A stretch of DNA of 64,000 nt from Streptomyces sp. NBC_01214 (GTDB taxonomy: Bacteria > Actinomycetota > Actinomycetes > Streptomycetales > Streptomycetaceae), in NCBI RefSeq assembly GCF_026340975.1, contig NZ_JAPEOS010000003.1, positions 558,001 through 622,000 on the forward strand, in the 5' to 3' direction. This document shows, one piece after another, positions 27,220-36,723 of the stretch. Positions within the stretch are counted from its first letter, which is position 1. Each line of letters starts with the position of its first letter. A program made the translations under genes and the position numbers. The notes beneath the pieces are model-generated. The model searched no databases, had not been told where the DNA came from, and was given only the letters and a program-made list of their open reading frames with translations.

Positions 27220-29223
27220 TCAGTGGTCCTGCTTACGCCTGCCTCCGATTTGGTATGGCCGCATCATCTCGTTGTCCTCGTGCTCGACGATGTGGCAGTG
27301 CCAGACGAAGCGGCCAGGGTGGTCGAACCGGGCCTTCACCCGGGTGATTTCTCCTGGATAGGCGATCACGGTGTCTTTGAAGCCGCGTTCCCAGCTCTCC
27401 GGCGGAATGGGTGACCCGTTGAACGGTTGCCGGTCCACCACCTCGAACGCCACCTCGTGGATGTGGATTGGGTGGGCGTCCACAGTGAAGTTGTGCAGCT
27501 CCCATGTTTCGGTCGCGTTCAGCCTTGGGTTCTCCGTGACCGGGTCGGCCCAGGCGAGTGCCACCGGATTGCCGGCCGCGTCGAGCGTCCCGAGCAAGTT
27601 CTGGACAGGTGTTCCCGGTGGCACCAGGGGGCTGCTGGAATTCGCCTCGGTGAGAGAGAGCCGACGGGTCACGCTCGCCGAGCCGAGTGGCCTGATCCTG
27701 GGCAGCCTGAGCCGGTCCGGCGGGACGCTGGTGTCCTTGCTCACCAGCGGGCCGACCACGAATTTCATCACCTGCCCAGTGGTGGCCGGATCTGCCACGG
27801 GGAAGGCCACGCCTGGTTCGCCCCGGCCGAAGGGTTCGTCCGCGCCCTCGTTGATGAGGTACAGCTCGGTGCCTTCTGGGATCCCGGTGAAGTCGACGAT
27901 GACGTCGGCCCGCTCCGCGTTGGCCAACAGCAACCGCTCCAGCCGCACCGGTGCGGGCAGGAACCCGCCTTCGTTGCCGATCTGCCAGAACGGTACGGCC
28001 GACTGAGCCGGCCGGGCGGTCGGACTGTCCGCGATCTTCAGGATCAGGAACCGGGCATTGCATCCGTTGAGGAAGCGCAGCCTGTAGCGACGCGGTTCGA
28101 CTTCGAGCTTGGGCCATGTCCGGCCGTTGACCACCATGGTGTTGGCGAAGAACTCGGGGTTCCAGATGGGGGACACGTCGGTGGTGGGAATGTACGGACC
28201 CGCGAACCCGTCGAAGAATTCCCGGCTCGTGGGGTAGAACAGCGAGCCGTCCGAGTTGAACGAGCGGTCCTGGACGGCCAGGGGAATCTCGTGGTACCGC
28301 GTGCCCGGCGCATCGCCGAAGGCGGGCGCCGGTCCGGGCAGGGCCCCCTTGGGCAGGTCGCACTCGCCGCCGCGCAGCAGGTAGAACCCGGCGGGCCCGG
28401 CGTAGACGTTGAGCCGGGTCAGACCCAGGGTGTGATCGTGGAACCAGAGGGTCGATGCCCGCTGGTCGTTGGCGTACTGGAAGGTCGCGGTACCCGGGGC
28501 CCACTTCAGGCCGTGCGCATCGTCGAACTTCTCCCGGAACTCGTCGTAGAACGAGCCCACGGTGGCGAATCCAGGAGGAATGTTGTTCGCGCGCGGCAGG
28601 TACCACGCTTCGGTGTAGCCGTCGCTCTCCTCGGTGGAATGCCCACCGTGCAGGTGCGTGACGATCGGCACCGGGCCGGTATACGGACCCGGCGTCGATG
28701 TGAAGGTCGGCCGGGAATCGCGCCCGGCGTTTCCGCCCGGCGGATTCGCCCAGTGCAGGGTGGGGTCGACCGCGAGCAGGTGCGGGAGGAAACGGCCCTG
28801 GCTGTCGACGAGATCGTTCACCCAGGTGACCCGGACAGGCCGGTCGGTCTTGGCCTCGATGGTGAACGATGGGTAGTTGAACGTGCTGTTGTCCCCGAGC
28901 GAGCCGTATCCCCACAGGGTGGTGGACGGCAGGGTGGGAGGCAGTACCTGCTGGCTGAACTGCCGGACGCCGATGACGTACGTGTCGATGCCGTGCCGCT
29001 CCGAGTGGCGGGCCTTCGGCATCACCGGCGGGATCACCAGGTTGGTGACGTACTTCGGAATGGTCGTGGGGTCCAGGGTGGGGACCGGGAACTTGCCGAC
29101 AGCCCCGGCCCCTGGGGCTGCCCCGGTCCCCTTCGGGAGTGCCACGGCTCCACCGGGTCCTGGAAGAACCAGTGACGCCCCGCCAGCGGCTCCGGCTACG
29201 AGCACGTCTCTTCGCGCGATCAT
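27220..29223 (-). CDS. Secreted multicopper oxidase (CotA/bilirubin oxidase-like), Tat signal
   Basis: This 667-residue protein has all four copper-ligand motifs: HLHGGH, WFHDHTLG, HPIHIHEV and WHCHIVEHEDNEMM, with Cys and axial Met of the type 1 site. It should oxidise phenols, bilirubin-like compounds or Cu(I)/Mn(II) with four-electron reduction of O2. The N terminus MIARRDVLVAGAAGGASLV is a twin-arginine signal, so export in folded form is expected. I chose ATG 29223, with AAGGCGAGA upstream; ATG 29259 would add 12 residues. It is the cargo of the composite IS structure and fits the copper theme of the genes at 40-52 kb. The promoter region to about 29740 has no other gene. Confidence 0.93.
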   Translation of the reverse strand: MIARRDVLVAGAAGGASLVLPGPGGAVALPKGTGAAPGAGAVGKFPVPTLDPTTIPKYVTNLVIPPVMPKARHSERHGIDTYVIGVRQFSQQVLPPTLPSTTLWGYGSLGDNSTFNYPSFTIEAKTDRPVRVTWVNDLVDSQGRFLPHLLAVDPTLHWANPPGGNAGRDSRPTFTSTPGPYTGPVPIVTHLHGGHSTEESDGYTEAWYLPRANNIPPGFATVGSFYDEFREKFDDAHGLKWAPGTATFQYANDQRASTLWFHDHTLGLTRLNVYAGPAGFYLLRGGECDLPKGALPGPAPAFGDAPGTRYHEIPLAVQDRSFNSDGSLFYPTSREFFDGFAGPYIPTTDVSPIWNPEFFANTMVVNGRTWPKLEVEPRRYRLRFLNGCNARFLILKIADSPTARPAQSAVPFWQIGNEGGFLPAPVRLERLLLANAERADVIVDFTGIPEGTELYLINEGADEPFGRGEPGVAFPVADPATTGQVMKFVVGPLVSKDTSVPPDRLRLPRIRPLGSASVTRRLSLTEANSSSPLVPPGTPVQNLLGTLDAAGNPVALAWADPVTENPRLNATETWELHNFTVDAHPIHIHEVAFEVVDRQPFNGSPIPPESWERGFKDTVIAYPGEITRVKARFDHPGRFVWHCHIVEHEDNEMMRPYQIGGRRKQDH

Positions 29224-29740
29224 TTCTCTCGCCTTCTGCAGCCCGAGGGCGCGGATCATTTCCGCACCAGATGTTATGGGTTGCGCACAGTGAGTAATGG
29301 GACGACGCCTGGCGTGTCGGCGGACCGGCGGTACCGGGCGGTGTGCGGGCTGTAGTCGGCGCGGTGACGGCCCGAATCCGCTGCCGCGATTTTCGGACCT
29401 GGCATAGGTTAATGACGGATTGTGATCGCTGAATGCCAGTGGCATGCGGGATCCGGAGGACGGGGGGCGCGACTGCTGAGCGCCGGGCGTTTCGTGAGGG
29501 ATCCGGCTGAAGGCCGGTGGGCTGTTCGCGGCGGGTGAGAAGACCGCGCTGATCGCGAATGAATTGCGGGTGAGTGTGCGGTCGGTGGAACGCCAGCGGC
29601 GTGCCTGGCGCGAGGGCGCTGGGTCACCGCCTACGGCGCACCGGTCGCACCCTGGAGCCGGCCACCACTCCAGCCAGGAACCCGGACCAGATGCCCGCTG
29701 GTTCGAAGTCGTATCCCAACCGATCTTGGAACGAGGGGGT

Positions 29741-30770
29741 CGAACGGACTTCCCGGTCGGGTGATCTATGGGGCCCGGTGCGTGAAGGCAGGGCCTCTTG
29801 GTAGCTCGGGGGTGCGAACCGATCCGAGAACTTCCGGGAGGCCCTGTTGTCGTTGTTGTACTCGCCCGCGCCTGCCCAGTTCAACTCGTCAGCGGTGTCG
29901 TGCGATTGTCTCGCGCATGTGTACGGGAACGCGGCTGAGTATCCGGAGCGGGTACGGCGGTATCCCTCGGATATGACGGACGCGGAGTGGGCGGCCGTGC
30001 GCCCGCTGTTGCCGGTCCCGGCCTGGCTGGAGGGTCGGGGCGGGCAGCCCGAGGGCTACTGCCACCGTCAGATGCTGGACGCGATCCGCTACCTCGTCGC
30101 GGGCGGGATCTCCTGGCGGTCGATGCCGGTGGACTTCCCCGCCTGGGCCCGGGTCTATGCCTTCTTCCGCCGCTGACGCGAGAACGAGCTGATCGCCGAG
30201 TTCCACGACCGGCTGCGGGAGAACGTTCGAAAGCGGGAAGGTCGCGAGGCGGAACCTAGCGCGGGGATCATCGACGCGCAGTCAGTGAAGGCGGCCGCCT
30301 CGGTGCCCGCCGCCTCACGCGGCTACGACGGAGGCAAACGGGTCAACGGGCGGAAGCGCCACGTGATCACAGATTGTCTCGGTCTGATCCTGGTCGTCGC
30401 GGTGACCGCCGCGAACATTGGCGACCGCGAGGCAGCCCTCCCCTTGCTGGCCCGGCTGCGGAACCGGCACCGGGACATCACCCTGGTCTGGGCCGACAGC
30501 GGCTACACCGGCGGCCTGATCGACTGGTGCCGCGAGAAGCTCGCGCTCACCCTCGAGATCGTCAAACGTGCCGACGACATGGAGGGGTTCGTGGTGCTAC
30601 CGCGACGGTGGGTGGTGGAGAGGACGCTGAGCTGGTTGATGCATTCGAGGCGTCTGGCCAGGGACTACGAGACCCTGCCCGCGACCAGCGAGGCGATGAT
30701 CCTGTTCTCGATGATCACGCGGATGGGGCGCCGGCTGGCCCGGCCACGAGCCGCCGTCCGGCACTGAACA
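29741..30770 (+). mobile_element. IS5-like insertion sequence copy
   Basis: Left-end sequence around 29741-29846 is repeated at 25133, defining the element's left side. Its transposase runs to 30767. No clear right inverted repeat was recognised; the element abuts or truncates the C terminus of the leftward gene at 30715-31272. Confidence 0.6.
29847..30767 (+). pseudogene. IS5-family transposase with an in-frame TGA
   Basis: The frame encodes an IS5/IS1647-type DDE transposase: DUF4096-like N terminus (PSDMTDAEWAAVRPLLPVPAW) and catalytic parts AGIIDAQSVKAA, WADSGYTGGLIDW and RRWVVERTLSWLMHSRRLARDYE. A single TGA at 30174-30176 interrupts it after AFFRR, where the family has a Trp (TGG). Both halves remain in the same frame, so this is a nonsense mutation. 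The copy is probably inactive without readthrough. Confidence 0.85.
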
Positions 30771-31272
30771 TCCCCGATGCCTCCAGGAGCAGCCAGCCAC
30801 GCTCGCCCAGGCGTTGCGCCTTCGAGCGCACTCCTTCGACCTTCGCCGGCATCGTCGTATCGATCCCCAGCGCCTCCGCGATGTCCTTGGCCCGCACCGG
30901 CTCCGGGCCCGGCCGGTCCTGGAGCACATTCAAGATCCGCTGATTGTCCGGCGAGAGGACCGACACCGACAGCCCCTCCCGCCACGCAGGTACCACGGCT
31001 CCCGGCACCGACGCGGCCACGGGCTCAGGGCCGGGCTCGTGCGGCGCGACCTTCTCCTCTCCGTCCTCCGTGATGACGGCGGTCTCGGCCGCGGACACGG
31101 CCAGGGCATCAACGAGTTCCTCACGCGCGATCACCCGCCGCTCCAGCTCAACCTCGGCGGCCTCCAGCGCCGCAGCCGCCAACGCCGCAGCCTCCCGAAG
31201 CTCTTCGGCCCGCACACGAGCAGCCGCCTCGCGCTCCTCCAGCAAACCCAGAATCGACGCCACCGCGCGCAC
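30715..31272 (-). CDS. Coiled-coil plus helix-turn-helix protein
   Basis: This 185-residue protein has an N-terminal Ala/Glu-rich coiled coil (EEREAAARVRAEELREAAAL, then LERRVIAREELVDAL). A winged-helix-like C-terminal part follows (ILNVLQDRPGPEPVRAKDIAEALGIDTTMPAKVEGVRSKAQRLGERGWL). Its last residues overlap the end of the IS5-like transposase on the other strand and may be altered. The start at GTG 31272 is uncertain. Proteins of this kind often sit beside transposases in streptomycetes; the function is unknown. Confidence 0.6.
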   Translation of the reverse strand: MRAVASILGLLEEREAAARVRAEELREAAALAAAALEAAEVELERRVIAREELVDALAVSAAETAVITEDGEEKVAPHEPGPEPVAASVPGAVVPAWREGLSVSVLSPDNQRILNVLQDRPGPEPVRAKDIAEALGIDTTMPAKVEGVRSKAQRLGERGWLLLEASGMFSAGRRLVAGPAGAPSA

Positions 31273-31383
31273 CTCGACGATTAGACGGAAACAGGACGCG
31301 GGATCTCTCCCTCATCATCCCACCGGAACCATTCCTGACCAGCGAAGACTCAACGATCATGTTCGGTTGAGATACGGCTTCTC

Positions 31384-32968
31384 AACTTGGTGTTTAACCT
31401 CGCTGCTGTTTCAGGCGGACGTGTTCGGTGAGGGTTTCGGCTCGTTTTACGGTCTTCCCGGGTTCGTAGCGTGGTGCTGGCCTGCGGTTTCTGGAGCCGG
31501 GTGGGCGTCCGGGACCGGGACCGGAGGGTTGTGGCGCGCCGGTGGGACGGGCGGTCTTCGCGCGGAGGTGGCGGAACCCGCGGCGGACCCGGGCGGGGGT
31601 GAGCCGTCGTGGCTCGGCGGGACGTTCCCAGGGGCGGCGGAGGTCCTCGGCGAGGGGGCGGGCGAGGCGGAGTTGGGTGTGGGCGGCGATGATCAGCCAG
31701 GTCCACAGGTCGGCGGTGTGGGGATCCCGGACCTTGGGGACGGTCCAGCCGAGGGTCTGCTTGAAGAGCCGGAAGGTGTGTTCCAGGTCGAATCTGCGCA
31801 GGAATGCCTGCCAGCGCAGGTCGACGTCCGCGCCGGTCATCCCGGTCTTGGAGGACCACAGCCAGACCGGTTTCGGGTCGCGGTCGCCGGGCAGATGCTC
31901 GACCTTCAGCCGGATCAACGTGCCGTGGATCAAAGGGAGTTCATCGCAGTGATCGAGCCACGGGCCGCGCGCCGTCAGACGCGGGTGCATCCCGTTCCAG
32001 GCGAGGGCCTCGGCCGTGCCGTAGCGGGTGGTGCCGCACGTAGTGGCCTGGTCGGGGGTGTGCCAGGACTCGGGCTTGGCGAAGGTGAGGACACCACCGT
32101 GCTTGCGGGGCTGCCCGCCGCGCGGAGTGGAACGGCGCGGGCCGGCGTCACGGAGCATCACCCGGTCCGAACGCAGACGGCCGACCAGCTCGACGGGAAG
32201 ATCCGCCAGGACGTAGGCGAGGCGGGTGACGTCGTAGCCGGAGTCCATGACGATGAGAATGTCCTGGTCACCAGGCTTCCACTGGCCGGCCCGCAGGAGC
32301 CGGGTGAAGACGTTGCGGAGCTGGGCGGCGGTCACCGCCGTGGCGTCGTCGGCGGGTCCCAGCCGGATCGCGTCCAGCACGGCGGTCCACGATGTCCGCC
32401 CGGTCTCCAGCGCGGCGACGAAGGAGTAGGGCCAGCCGGGGATCATCTGGTCGGCACTGCGGCCCCGCCCGTAGACATGGCAGAACAGCAGGTCCGGGCT
32501 GGTCGGAGCGTCGGGACGCAGCCAGTTGCTCACATCCACCGCGAGGACGATCCGCCCGTCGGCGGCCCGCGGCAGCGGTGTAGAGGCAAGGAGCCTGCGC
32601 AGGCGGCGCGGTTCCAGCCAGCCGTGGTTGACCGCGTCGTACATCGCCCCGTGCCCGCGCCGGTGCTCGGCCGTCAGCGTGAGCTCGGCCAGCGACGTCA
32701 CCGGACCATCGGCGCACAGCACCGCGTCGGTGAGCTCGAAAAGCGCATCCGCCCGCTTGTAGAGGCAGTCGTAGAACTCGACACGAAAGTGGGACAGCAC
32801 GCTCAGCGCGGCGTCAGCGGGACCTGCAGAAGCCAGACTCTTCACAGCGGCCGTTCCTTCACGCGACGTTGCTCGACACCTCGAAGCGTGAAGAACGGCC
32901 GTCCTGCTGTCTCAGGAAGAAGCCAAGATCAGCAGGTCAGGTGACCCGGCGAGGTTAAACACAAAGCT
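31384..32968 (-). mobile_element. Insertion sequence, right copy (inverted)
   Basis: This is a 1,585-bp inverted copy of the IS at 23508-25092, with the same inverted repeats. It forms the right boundary of the composite structure and interrupts a DUF6119-type gene. Confidence 0.8.
31394..32845 (-). CDS. IS4-superfamily DDE transposase (right copy)
   Basis: 483 residues, identical in sequence to the left-copy transposase, with the same Asp motifs and R-x3-E-x6-K signature. The open frame implies it could supply transposase for the whole structure. Confidence 0.92.
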   Translation of the reverse strand: MKSLASAGPADAALSVLSHFRVEFYDCLYKRADALFELTDAVLCADGPVTSLAELTLTAEHRRGHGAMYDAVNHGWLEPRRLRRLLASTPLPRAADGRIVLAVDVSNWLRPDAPTSPDLLFCHVYGRGRSADQMIPGWPYSFVAALETGRTSWTAVLDAIRLGPADDATAVTAAQLRNVFTRLLRAGQWKPGDQDILIVMDSGYDVTRLAYVLADLPVELVGRLRSDRVMLRDAGPRRSTPRGGQPRKHGGVLTFAKPESWHTPDQATTCGTTRYGTAEALAWNGMHPRLTARGPWLDHCDELPLIHGTLIRLKVEHLPGDRDPKPVWLWSSKTGMTGADVDLRWQAFLRRFDLEHTFRLFKQTLGWTVPKVRDPHTADLWTWLIIAAHTQLRLARPLAEDLRRPWERPAEPRRLTPARVRRGFRHLRAKTARPTGAPQPSGPGPGRPPGSRNRRPAPRYEPGKTVKRAETLTEHVRLKQQRG

Positions 32969-32969
32969 C

Positions 32970-33446
32970 AACTCAGACGGCCAAGATTCCCACGACGAGG
33001 ACTGGTTCAACCATCGGGCAGCAGAACAAGACGGATACCTCCTCTTCGACAAGAAGAATGTCCACACCAGCAAATTCAAGGGTGGGGGGCTGGAGATCTG
33101 CGACGTCCTGGGCCCTGACAGTCAGCTGATCTGCGTCAAGAAGGCCACCTTCAGTACCGCCCCCCTCAACCACCTCTTCGCCCAAGGCGTGATCGCCGTG
33201 GAGACCTTGCGGAGCGATCTGGAAGTGCGAGCGAAGTTCCTCCAGCAGGTGGCCGCCCAAAGCCCAGCCCACCGCCTCATCGAAGACTTCGGCACGCTCC
33301 GCGTGGTCTTCGGCATCCTGCTGAAGGACGGCGAGGACATCGCCGTTGACTCGCTCTTCGCCTTCGCCCAAGTCTCACTGCTACAAGCGGTCCGGAGGCT
33401 GCGCGCCATGAACGCGGACGTCGAGGTCATCGCCATCCGGCGCTGA
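32970..33446 (+). pseudogene. C-terminal fragment of a DUF6119/TIGR04141-like protein
   Basis: About 158 codons are open but without a native start because the IS ends immediately upstream. They read TSKFKGGGLEICDVLGPD, then GVIAVETLRSDLEVRAKFL, FGTLRVVFGILLKDGEDIAVDSL and a terminal VEVIAIRR. This looks like the end of the sporadically distributed TIGR04141/DUF6119 proteins, often found near defence genes; the family assignment is from memory. A second shard of the same gene lies at 49064-49392. Confidence 0.65.
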
Positions 33447-33499
33447 CCTGAGCGCTTGGTGCCCTGTGGACGCTGCAAGGGGCAGCGCCGGATCGGGCT

Positions 33500-33870
33500 G
33501 ATGTGGCTGATGCCGTCGCAGCGCTTCTGGCTCGTACAGGCCCTGCACGGCATCGCCTTGCCCCCACACATCGGTCGGAGTGCATGCCGCCGGTGCGTCC
33601 AGTCGGCAGTGGACCTCGATGACGCCCTCGACGCAGTGGATGAGGCGTTCGGCCAGGGGATCAGGCCGCGGTCATTCACGTGGCCGGTCAAGGTGGCGAT
33701 CCCTTGAACACGGTGACCTTGACCGCTTTGTGGGATAGGGGGGAAGAGGTGCTTCATTAAGGCCGGGGCGTGTTCGCGGAACTCTTCCCTGGGCAGGAGG
33801 TCCGCCTCGGAGACCACGCCGACGACGCGGCCTTCGCCTTCGTTGATGGGGAACATCAGCGTCCCGGCTA
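33500..33870 (-). pseudogene. CBS-BON protein remnant
   Basis: The reverse strand reads GRVVGVVSEADLLPREEFREHAP (CBS end), a shortened middle, then GHVNDRGLIP. It continues in another frame as LAERLIHCVEGVIEVHCRLD, which is BON-like. It resembles the intact CBS-BON protein at 59289-59942 but lacks most of the CBS pair and is frameshifted. It is joined directly to the ABC permease remnant, evidence of a deletion. Confidence 0.65.
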
Positions 33871-34079
33871 CCACCGGCCGGATCGCTGATGCCGGCGCGC
33901 AGCTGAAGGGCCACCAGGGCGGAGGCTGCGGCCAGGAGCGCGAGGGCCAGACCGGTGGCCATGCGGGCGCCGACCAGCCGGGAGGGGGCGAGCCCGGTTG
34001 CCAGGAGCAGGCGCAGGTCGGCGGCGCGGCCAGCGCGCATTTGGAAATACATGCCGACGGCAGCGATGAATCCGGCAGC
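33871..34079 (-). pseudogene. ABC permease gene, downstream fragment
   Basis: The frame reads AAGFIAAVGMYFQMRAGRAAD, LRLLLATGLAPSRLVGARMA then LALALLAAASALVALQLRAG, an ABC-2-type permease segment. It is in frame with the N-terminal fragment at 36724-36903 on the far side of the IS701-type element. It is cut by a deletion at its end. Confidence 0.6.
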
Positions 34080-34107
34080 CTAGTACTCCGGCTGTAGATC
34101 GTGATCT

Positions 34108-35430
34108 TCATGGTTGTTGGGCGGCTTGTCGCTGGTAGTGGCTGGTGCGCGAGCGTGCTTGGTGCGGGCGGCGCCATGCAGACCAGCGCAGGCGGTGAGC
34201 GAGGTCGCGGGCCGGCGCAAGCAGGGCTGCGAACAGTCGTCGGATCTCATTGCAGGTCAGCGGGCTGAGCTCGGGGTTCACGGTGGTCGTGGCCCGTTCG
34301 ATGGCGGCGGTGACGGCGAGGAAGGCGTGCGCGAGCATGGCCAGGGTGGTCCAGCGGTGCCAGGAGACCCAGCTGCGGACCTGGTGCTCGTCCAGTCCGG
34401 TCAGGCCCTTGGCGGCTTGGAAGGTCTCCTCCACCGTCCAGCGGCGTCCAGCCGCCTTGACCAGGGTGCTCAGTGGAACCGGGTGGGCCGAGTAGCAGCG
34501 GTAGAAAGCGAGTTCACCGGTGCGCCGGTTGCGCCGCACCAGCAGCCAGCGGTGACCGGGGCTGCCGGGCGGGCTGGCCATGTCAACCTGGGCCCAGTCA
34601 TAGAAGCGGTGGCCCTTGGCGCCGGTGCCCGCCGAGAGCCGCTGCCAGGCCTTCTTCGGCAGGCCGTAGGCGAGTTGGCCGGCCCTGAAGACGCCCGCGC
34701 GGGTGGCGATGGGTCGCTTGCGTGAGACGGCCAGGACGTAACCGATCTGACGCCTCTCCAGCTCGGCGCTCAGGTGCGGATCGCCGCCGTAGACCTCGTC
34801 GTCGGTGACCCACGTCGCGGGGACGCCGGCATCAAGAGCTCGGGCGATCATCTCGGTGGCCAGTGCGGGCTTGGTCGCGAACGTCAGGTCGTCGGGGACG
34901 CCTGCCGCGCGGCACCGATCGGGGTCCTGGGTCCAGGAGCGCGGGATGTAGAGGCGGCGGTCGATGGCGGCGTGCCCGGCCGCACTCGCGTAGACGAGGT
35001 ATACGGCGACCTGGGAGTTCTCGATCCGGCCCGCGGTTCCGGTGTACTGGCGCTGGACCCCGACGCTCGCGGTGCCCTTCTTCAGGTCCCCGGTCTCGTC
35101 AACAACCAGTACGGCGTCCCCGTCGCCGAGGTGCTCGACTACGAAGTCCCGTATGTCGTCGCGGACTTCGTCGGCATCCCAGCGGGCCCGGCTGAGAAAG
35201 TGCTGCATGCCGGCCGGACTGGCGTTACCGGCGTGCTCGGCGATCGTCCAGCAGTTCTTCCTCGGCAGGTCCGCGAGCAGCCCCAGCACGAACGCCCTCG
35301 CCCGGCGGCGCGGTTCCACCCGGGCGAACCGGCCCGCCACCTTGCCCATCAGGCCATCGAATACAGATTGCCACCGGGCAAGGTTTACGCTGTGGCCCAC
35401 GGCCACCGGCTGATCTTCGTTTGTCGACAC
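34108..35430 (-). CDS. IS701-family transposase
   Basis: This 440-residue DDE transposase has characteristic segments FVLGLLADLPRKNCWTIAE, VLVVDETGDLKKGTASVGV (first Asp), ATWVTDDEVYGGD (second Asp) and RRWTVEETFQAAKGLTGLDEHQVRSW (Glu). The frame is intact from ATG 35430. It is located at the left of the element, reading toward its left end. Confidence 0.93.
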   Translation of the reverse strand: MSTNEDQPVAVGHSVNLARWQSVFDGLMGKVAGRFARVEPRRRARAFVLGLLADLPRKNCWTIAEHAGNASPAGMQHFLSRARWDADEVRDDIRDFVVEHLGDGDAVLVVDETGDLKKGTASVGVQRQYTGTAGRIENSQVAVYLVYASAAGHAAIDRRLYIPRSWTQDPDRCRAAGVPDDLTFATKPALATEMIARALDAGVPATWVTDDEVYGGDPHLSAELERRQIGYVLAVSRKRPIATRAGVFRAGQLAYGLPKKAWQRLSAGTGAKGHRFYDWAQVDMASPPGSPGHRWLLVRRNRRTGELAFYRCYSAHPVPLSTLVKAAGRRWTVEETFQAAKGLTGLDEHQVRSWVSWHRWTTLAMLAHAFLAVTAAIERATTTVNPELSPLTCNEIRRLFAALLAPARDLAHRLRWSAWRRPHQARSRTSHYQRQAAQQP

Positions 35431-35518
35431 AACTCACGATGATCAACGGTGGCTGCCCTCAGAGGAGACCGACCTCACTCAGCACGATCAAGGCCAGCGT
35501 CAGACCGGCTGTCCGCTG

Positions 35519-35887
35519 TCAGAGGGTGGCAGCACGCAGCACGATCAGGGCGACGGAGGCCATGGTGAGGACCACCGCCGGAGACGCGCCCTTGCGGTCG
35601 CCGACGCGCAGGTGGAAGGCGACCGCCCCGGCGAAATAGAGCGTCAGGCCGATCGCGGCGGCGATTCCGATGGGTCCCCACCAGAGTCCGGCGATCGCAC
35701 CGGCCGCGCCCGCGATCTGAGCGCCGATCAGGAAAGCCATCATGCTCTGCGGCACTCCGAGGGTGGACATCTGCTCGGTGATGTGCCGCGTCCGCAGAGA
35801 CTTGGCCCCAGCCGATACCAGGAGAAGCGCCGACATGAACACGGTGACGACGGCAAGGGAGACGAACATGGCTGAAACCTCAATCAT
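35519..35887 (-). CDS. DoxX-family membrane protein (passenger)
   Basis: This 122-residue protein has four hydrophobic helices (LAVVTVFMSALLLVSAGAK; SMMAFLIGAQIAGAAGAIAG; IGIAAAIGLTLYFAGAVAF; VVLTMASVALIVLRA). It is the short DoxX type typically paired with HxlR regulators. It is divergent from the hxlR-like gene with a 77-bp gap. A stray tail similar to its C terminus (LTLALIVLSEVGLL) occurs just downstream, hinting at a second truncated copy. Confidence 0.82.
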   Translation of the reverse strand: MIEVSAMFVSLAVVTVFMSALLLVSAGAKSLRTRHITEQMSTLGVPQSMMAFLIGAQIAGAAGAIAGLWWGPIGIAAAIGLTLYFAGAVAFHLRVGDRKGASPAVVLTMASVALIVLRAATL

Positions 35888-35964
35888 GCGAGATGCGAGT
35901 AAGGGGCGTGCGCACCTCGACGACGATAGGCGGCCACCAGGTACCTCCAGGTAACCTTCGGGGC
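35888..35964. promoter_or_regulatory. Divergent doxX/hxlR promoter with a GGTAnCTCC-like repeat
   Basis: The gap contains CCAGGTACCTCCAGGTAACC near 35938-35957, a direct/inverted arrangement of AGGTAnCT words. HxlR regulators usually bind such sites in the divergent promoter. It is a probable autoregulatory operator. Confidence 0.5.
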
Positions 35965-36396
35965 ATGAGCCTGCGACCCGGAATTGCCTTCCTCGCCGAC
36001 TGTCCCGCTCTCCTGGCCATGGAGATCATCGCCAGCAAGTGGTCCATGGTCACGCTCTTCGCGCTGACCGACGGCCCGTTGCGCCACGGCGAGCTGGTCG
36101 AGCTGAGCGGTGGCATTTCGCGCAAGGTACTGACCCAGACGTTGCGCCGGCTCCAAGCCAACGGGCTCGTCGAGCGGCACGCGTACGCCGAGGCGCCGCC
36201 GCGCGTGGAGTACGGCCTGACCGATCTCGGGCGAACCCTGGAGAAGCCCATCAGGATGCTCACCGCATGGGCGCGGGAGAACGGCGAGGCGGTCGTCACC
36301 TTCCGGGAAGCAGCCGAGGCGGCCAGGACCATCGAGGCGGATCAGGCGACCCCGGTGAAGACCCCTCCTGTTGATGAGAACCCGAGCCGTTTCTGA
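35965..36396 (+). CDS. HxlR-family redox/aldehyde-responsive regulator (passenger)
   Basis: This 143-residue winged-helix protein has the HxlR layout: an N-terminal Cys in ADCPALLAMEIIASKW, a recognition region LVELSGGISRKVLTQTLRRL, and wing YGLTDLGRTLEKPIRML. The single Cys near the N terminus matches the sensing Cys of HxlR/YodB-type regulators of quinone or electrophile stress. ATG 35965 lies at the edge of the divergent promoter. It likely controls the DoxX gene. Confidence 0.88.
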   Translation: MSLRPGIAFLADCPALLAMEIIASKWSMVTLFALTDGPLRHGELVELSGGISRKVLTQTLRRLQANGLVERHAYAEAPPRVEYGLTDLGRTLEKPIRMLTAWARENGEAVVTFREAAEAARTIEADQATPVKTPPVDENPSRF

Positions 36397-36601
36397 TCAA
36401 TAGAAGAGGCTGAACCTGTAAGACCCTGCCGTCGCCGGAGGCTTGGCCATCCTCGTGATCGGGGCCCTCCTGCAAGAGGCCAACGACGACCGTCACCTCA
36501 GGGTCAAGCCCCTGGTCCTGAAGGAGTTCCCGCAACCGAACCCAGAGGGCGCTCGTACCAGTCCGCAGATACTCGGTGTGGACGACGATGCTCGAAGCCA
36601 T
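36296..36601 (-). CDS. Small unknown protein, possibly truncated
   Basis: From ATG 36601 the frame reads MASSIVVHTEYLRTGTSALW then VRLRELLQDQGLDPEVTVVVG, which looks protein-like for about 60 residues. The end overlaps the hxlR 3' end in antisense and is Pro/Ser-rich, so only the first part may be genuine. No family is recognised. Confidence 0.35.
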   Translation of the reverse strand: MASSIVVHTEYLRTGTSALWVRLRELLQDQGLDPEVTVVVGLLQEGPDHEDGQASGDGRVLQVQPLLLIRNGSGSHQQEGSSPGSPDPPRWSWPPRLLPGR

Positions 36602-36723
36602 GAGCTCAGCCTTCCAGTCCGCCCGGCGCAGCGGAACAGATGAGGCCACCCACGATCGACGACCGGCGGCGGCAACGACAGGTCGCTCCGCAACAGTGAT
36701 CAAGAACTACAGCTGGAGTACTA

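Larger units (their letters stand above)
23508..32968. mobile_element. 9.46-kb composite-transposon-like structure carrying a multicopper oxidase
   Basis: Two copies of the same 1,585-bp IS lie in inverted orientation at 23508-25092 and 31384-32968, with identical 483-residue transposases. Between them lie an IS1380-family element nested in an IS5-like remnant, a multicopper oxidase gene, a second IS5-like copy and a coiled-coil/HTH protein gene. Inverted identical IS ends are the classical composite transposon layout. The right end interrupts a DUF6119-type gene, whose C-terminal part resumes at 32970. I could not identify a convincing target duplication, so one-step transposition is not proven. 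Confidence 0.65.
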
